This document shows, one piece after another, positions 25,839-27,042 of a stretch of DNA of 27,042 nt. Below the pieces are notes generated by a model. That model did not search any database. It was not told where the DNA came from and saw nothing but the letters and a program-made list of their open reading frames with translations. Source of the stretch: a virus; the IMG/VR virus record IMGVR_UViG_3300043446_003308, positions 1-27,042 of that record; one strand, given 5' to 3'. Position 1 is the first letter of the stretch. Each line of letters starts with the position of its first letter. The translations under genes were made by a program, and so were the position numbers.

Positions 25839-26264
25839 TTATAGATAACGAGCAATAGCATTGTAAGTTGAGGTGCTTACAACTTCCTCATCTGTCATCT
25901 TGAGAATACGAATTGCGTTCTCAATTTCCTCTTTCATCTCACGATAAGAGTGAATAGATAGTTGCTCAAAGTCCCGTTCTGGTTCTTCTGGTAACTCTGA
26001 CTTAGTTACAGTTAGGTCAAAGTCAATGTTCAGGACATTATTCCATGAACGATAGTTGGTGCGGAAGTTTTGAGCCTTCTTGATGTTTTGGACAGCAAAA
26101 TCAGTAAGAGCCTTCTGATACTTTTCATAAGCCTTCTGATACTTTGCTTCATTTACTTCTTGATTAGCATAACTCTTATTTAGTTCTGCCAATTTATCTT
26201 CTAAAGCCTTGATAACTTTAGTTGTAGCGATTTTTACATTTATCGCTTTTCCGTTTCTTGCCAT
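25839..26264 (-). CDS. Conserved coiled-coil hypothetical
   Basis: A 141-aa helical protein: basic start (ARNGKAINVKIATTKVI), a long coil (LEDKLAELNKSYANQEVNEAKYQKAYEKYQKAL), then LNIDFDLTVTKSELPEEPERDF and a helical end (REMKEEIENAIRILKMTDEEVVS). The layout recurs in actinophage early genes from memory; unknown function. AAGAAAGGA precedes ATG. It is followed by an AGTCA/TGACT hairpin. Confidence 0.65.
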   Translation of the reverse strand: MARNGKAINVKIATTKVIKALEDKLAELNKSYANQEVNEAKYQKAYEKYQKALTDFAVQNIKKAQNFRTNYRSWNNVLNIDFDLTVTKSELPEEPERDFEQLSIHSYREMKEEIENAIRILKMTDEEVVSTSTYNAIARYL

Positions 26265-26299
26265 TTTTTTCCTTTCTTATGGGTTTTGGGTCTTAGTCT

Positions 26300-26328
26300 A
26301 TCGTAGCATTTCTACGAAAGAAAATCAA
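26300..26328 (-). promoter_or_regulatory. Promoter for the 141-aa gene
   Basis: TTGATT (26328-26323), 17 bp, TGC-TACGAT with -10 at 26305-26300. It begins 3 nt past pseudoknot copy E. Confidence 0.65.
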
Positions 26329-26330
26329 GT

Positions 26331-26360
26331 GAGCAGTTTAGCCTTCACATGCTCAGGTGA
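26331..26360 (-). promoter_or_regulatory. H-type pseudoknot element, copy E (3' UTR of 55-aa paralog 2)
   Basis: Stem 1 TCAC (26360-26357)/GTGA (26348-26345), core CTGAGCAT, stem 2 GAGCA (26354-26350)/TGCTC (26335-26331), connecting loop AGGCTAAAC. Confidence 0.7.
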
Positions 26361-26390
26361 GGTTGGCGGTGAATTATTACGCCAAGATTA

Positions 26391-26558
26391 TTACTTTGCT
26401 GTCCAAGTTGTCCAGCGTGGTGTGCCATTTACATCAAGTTTGACACGAACGGAACTTCCGTCTGAGTTTGGCTTGATTTCTGTAATTGTTCCTGTGACCT
26501 TTGACTTCTGTGAAGTGTAGAGGTCGCCCACCTTGTATGTTGCTGTGGCTACTGCCAT
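26391..26558 (-). CDS. 55-aa paralog 2, YxxGDLYTxxK family
   Basis: A 55-aa beta-rich protein: YKVGDLYTSQKSKVTGTITEI, then VRVKLDVNGTPRWTTWTAK. Paralog of the gene at 25550-25717. AGAAAGGA and a TTGACA promoter precede it, and pseudoknot E follows. Function unknown; an OB/SH3-like fold is likely. Confidence 0.65.
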   Translation of the reverse strand: MAVATATYKVGDLYTSQKSKVTGTITEIKPNSDGSSVRVKLDVNGTPRWTTWTAK

Positions 26559-26588
26559 TTTATTTCCTTTCTATCGGTTGTATTTATT

Positions 26589-26617
26589 ATTATTTCATTT
26601 ATTTTTGGGTTTGTCAA
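26589..26617 (-). promoter_or_regulatory. Promoter for 55-aa paralog 2
   Basis: TTGACA (26617-26612), 17 bp, AATAAT (26594-26589). Confidence 0.5.
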
Positions 26618-26669
26618 GTTATTTTTGACATTTTCTCATATTTTGAGATTTTTATTGGTGTGATTTGGG

Positions 26670-26741
26670 TCACTTTATAGGGGCTGAAAACATAGCATAA
26701 ATAAATAACGCCGTAAGTAATAGTATTATTAGTTTTGCCAT
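26670..26741 (-). CDS. 23-aa membrane microprotein
   Basis: MAKLIILLLTALFIYAMFSAPIK: one basic residue and then a hydrophobic helix, with AAAGG just upstream and only 3 nt after the previous stop. It is small, so it could be chance, but the context suggests translation. Confidence 0.4.
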   Translation of the reverse strand: MAKLIILLLTALFIYAMFSAPIK

Positions 26742-26744
26742 TTT

Positions 26745-27042
26745 TCACCTTTTCTTTGCTGAGAATACTATATCAGATTTCTCGTCAATACACAAGCCAC
26801 ACGACACGCAAGCACTACCTGCCTGTGAGATTAGAGGTATTTGCTTTCTATTCTCAGGACACTTAGCACCTACTTTGCCTATCATTGCTTTTAGATCTGC
26901 CTGCCCAATTGCGAAGGTATCCGCAAGGTATGCTAATCTAATTCCATTATCTTTATTTAGCCTAATAGCCGTTTCAGTATTATCTTTATCAGTAGAGTAA
27001 TAGAGGCTAAGGTTTTCTATACCCTGCAGAATTTCTGCTGCG
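26745..27042 (-). CDS. DUF7227-like protein, C-terminal part (partial)
   Basis: The last 98 residues of a gene that enters from the right edge. LYYSTDKDNTETAIRLNKDNG, AYLADTFAIGQ, GAKCPENRKQIPLI and ACVSCGLCIDEKSDIVFSAKK match the pattern of DUF7227-type phage proteins from memory. The C-x2-C-x2-C group probably binds a metal or Fe-S cluster. The N-terminus is outside the window. Confidence 0.6.
   Translation of the reverse strand, partial: AAEILQGIENLSLYYSTDKDNTETAIRLNKDNGIRLAYLADTFAIGQADLKAMIGKVGAKCPENRKQIPLISQAGSACVSCGLCIDEKSDIVFSAKKR

Noticed and set aside
26209-26520. 103-aa + strand frame at the right
   Set aside because: It overlaps the promoter, pseudoknot E and the 55-aa gene on the other strand, all better supported.

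Overview
The window looks like part of the genome of a tailed phage, or phage-like element, that infects an AT-rich (perhaps freshwater) actinobacterium. The evidence is a WhiB-type iron-sulfur protein, a DUF7455-type zinc protein, a CHAP lysin, an r1t/XapX-like pair of small membrane proteins, a DUF932 protein, an Api92-like protein, dense tRNA genes and many tightly overlapping small genes. No terminase, capsid, tail or polymerase gene is visible, so this is mostly accessory and early-gene territory.

Layout. From 1 to 10.7 kb nearly everything is on the + strand: CHAP lysin, a proteasome/HslV-like Ntn hydrolase, a secreted subtilase, many small zinc or membrane proteins, a staphylococcal-type nuclease, WhiB, an endonuclease V-like repair enzyme, a luciferase-like monooxygenase, holin candidates, Hsp20, Dps and a modular Cys-rich protein. 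From 10.7 to 27 kb nearly everything is on the - strand. First comes a tRNA operon (13.1 to 10.9 kb) of eight tRNAs interleaved with a long-stem RNA, an HNH endonuclease and an ahpC-ahpD pair. Upstream of it is a tightly overlapping ten-gene operon (17.1 to 13.1 kb) rich in 2-oxoglutarate/cupin oxygenases, with a CDGSH [2Fe-2S] protein and a DUF6065-like protein. Next are a HAD phosphatase and small genes, and a mostly non-coding region (19.2 to 20.4 kb) with DnaA boxes and several repeat families that looks like a replication origin or partition site. Then come actinophage-type early genes, many with their own strong promoter and leader.

Most unusual signals. (1) A five-copy RNA element predicted to fold as an H-type pseudoknot sits in 3' UTRs (after the subtilase, Hsp20, DUF932, a 148-aa and a 55-aa gene). 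The 8-nt core CTGRGYAN is conserved while its flanking 4-bp stem changes in every context but stays complementary. (2) Many genes have a -10 box exactly 6 or 7 nt before ATG, implying leaderless mRNAs. (3) The oxygenase operon is a candidate uncharacterised modification system. (4) AhpC, AhpD, Dps and Hsp20 together form an oxidative/proteotoxic stress module. (5) An 11-bp-plus hairpin RNA lies inside the tRNA operon.

All functions are assigned from motifs read by eye; no database search was run.
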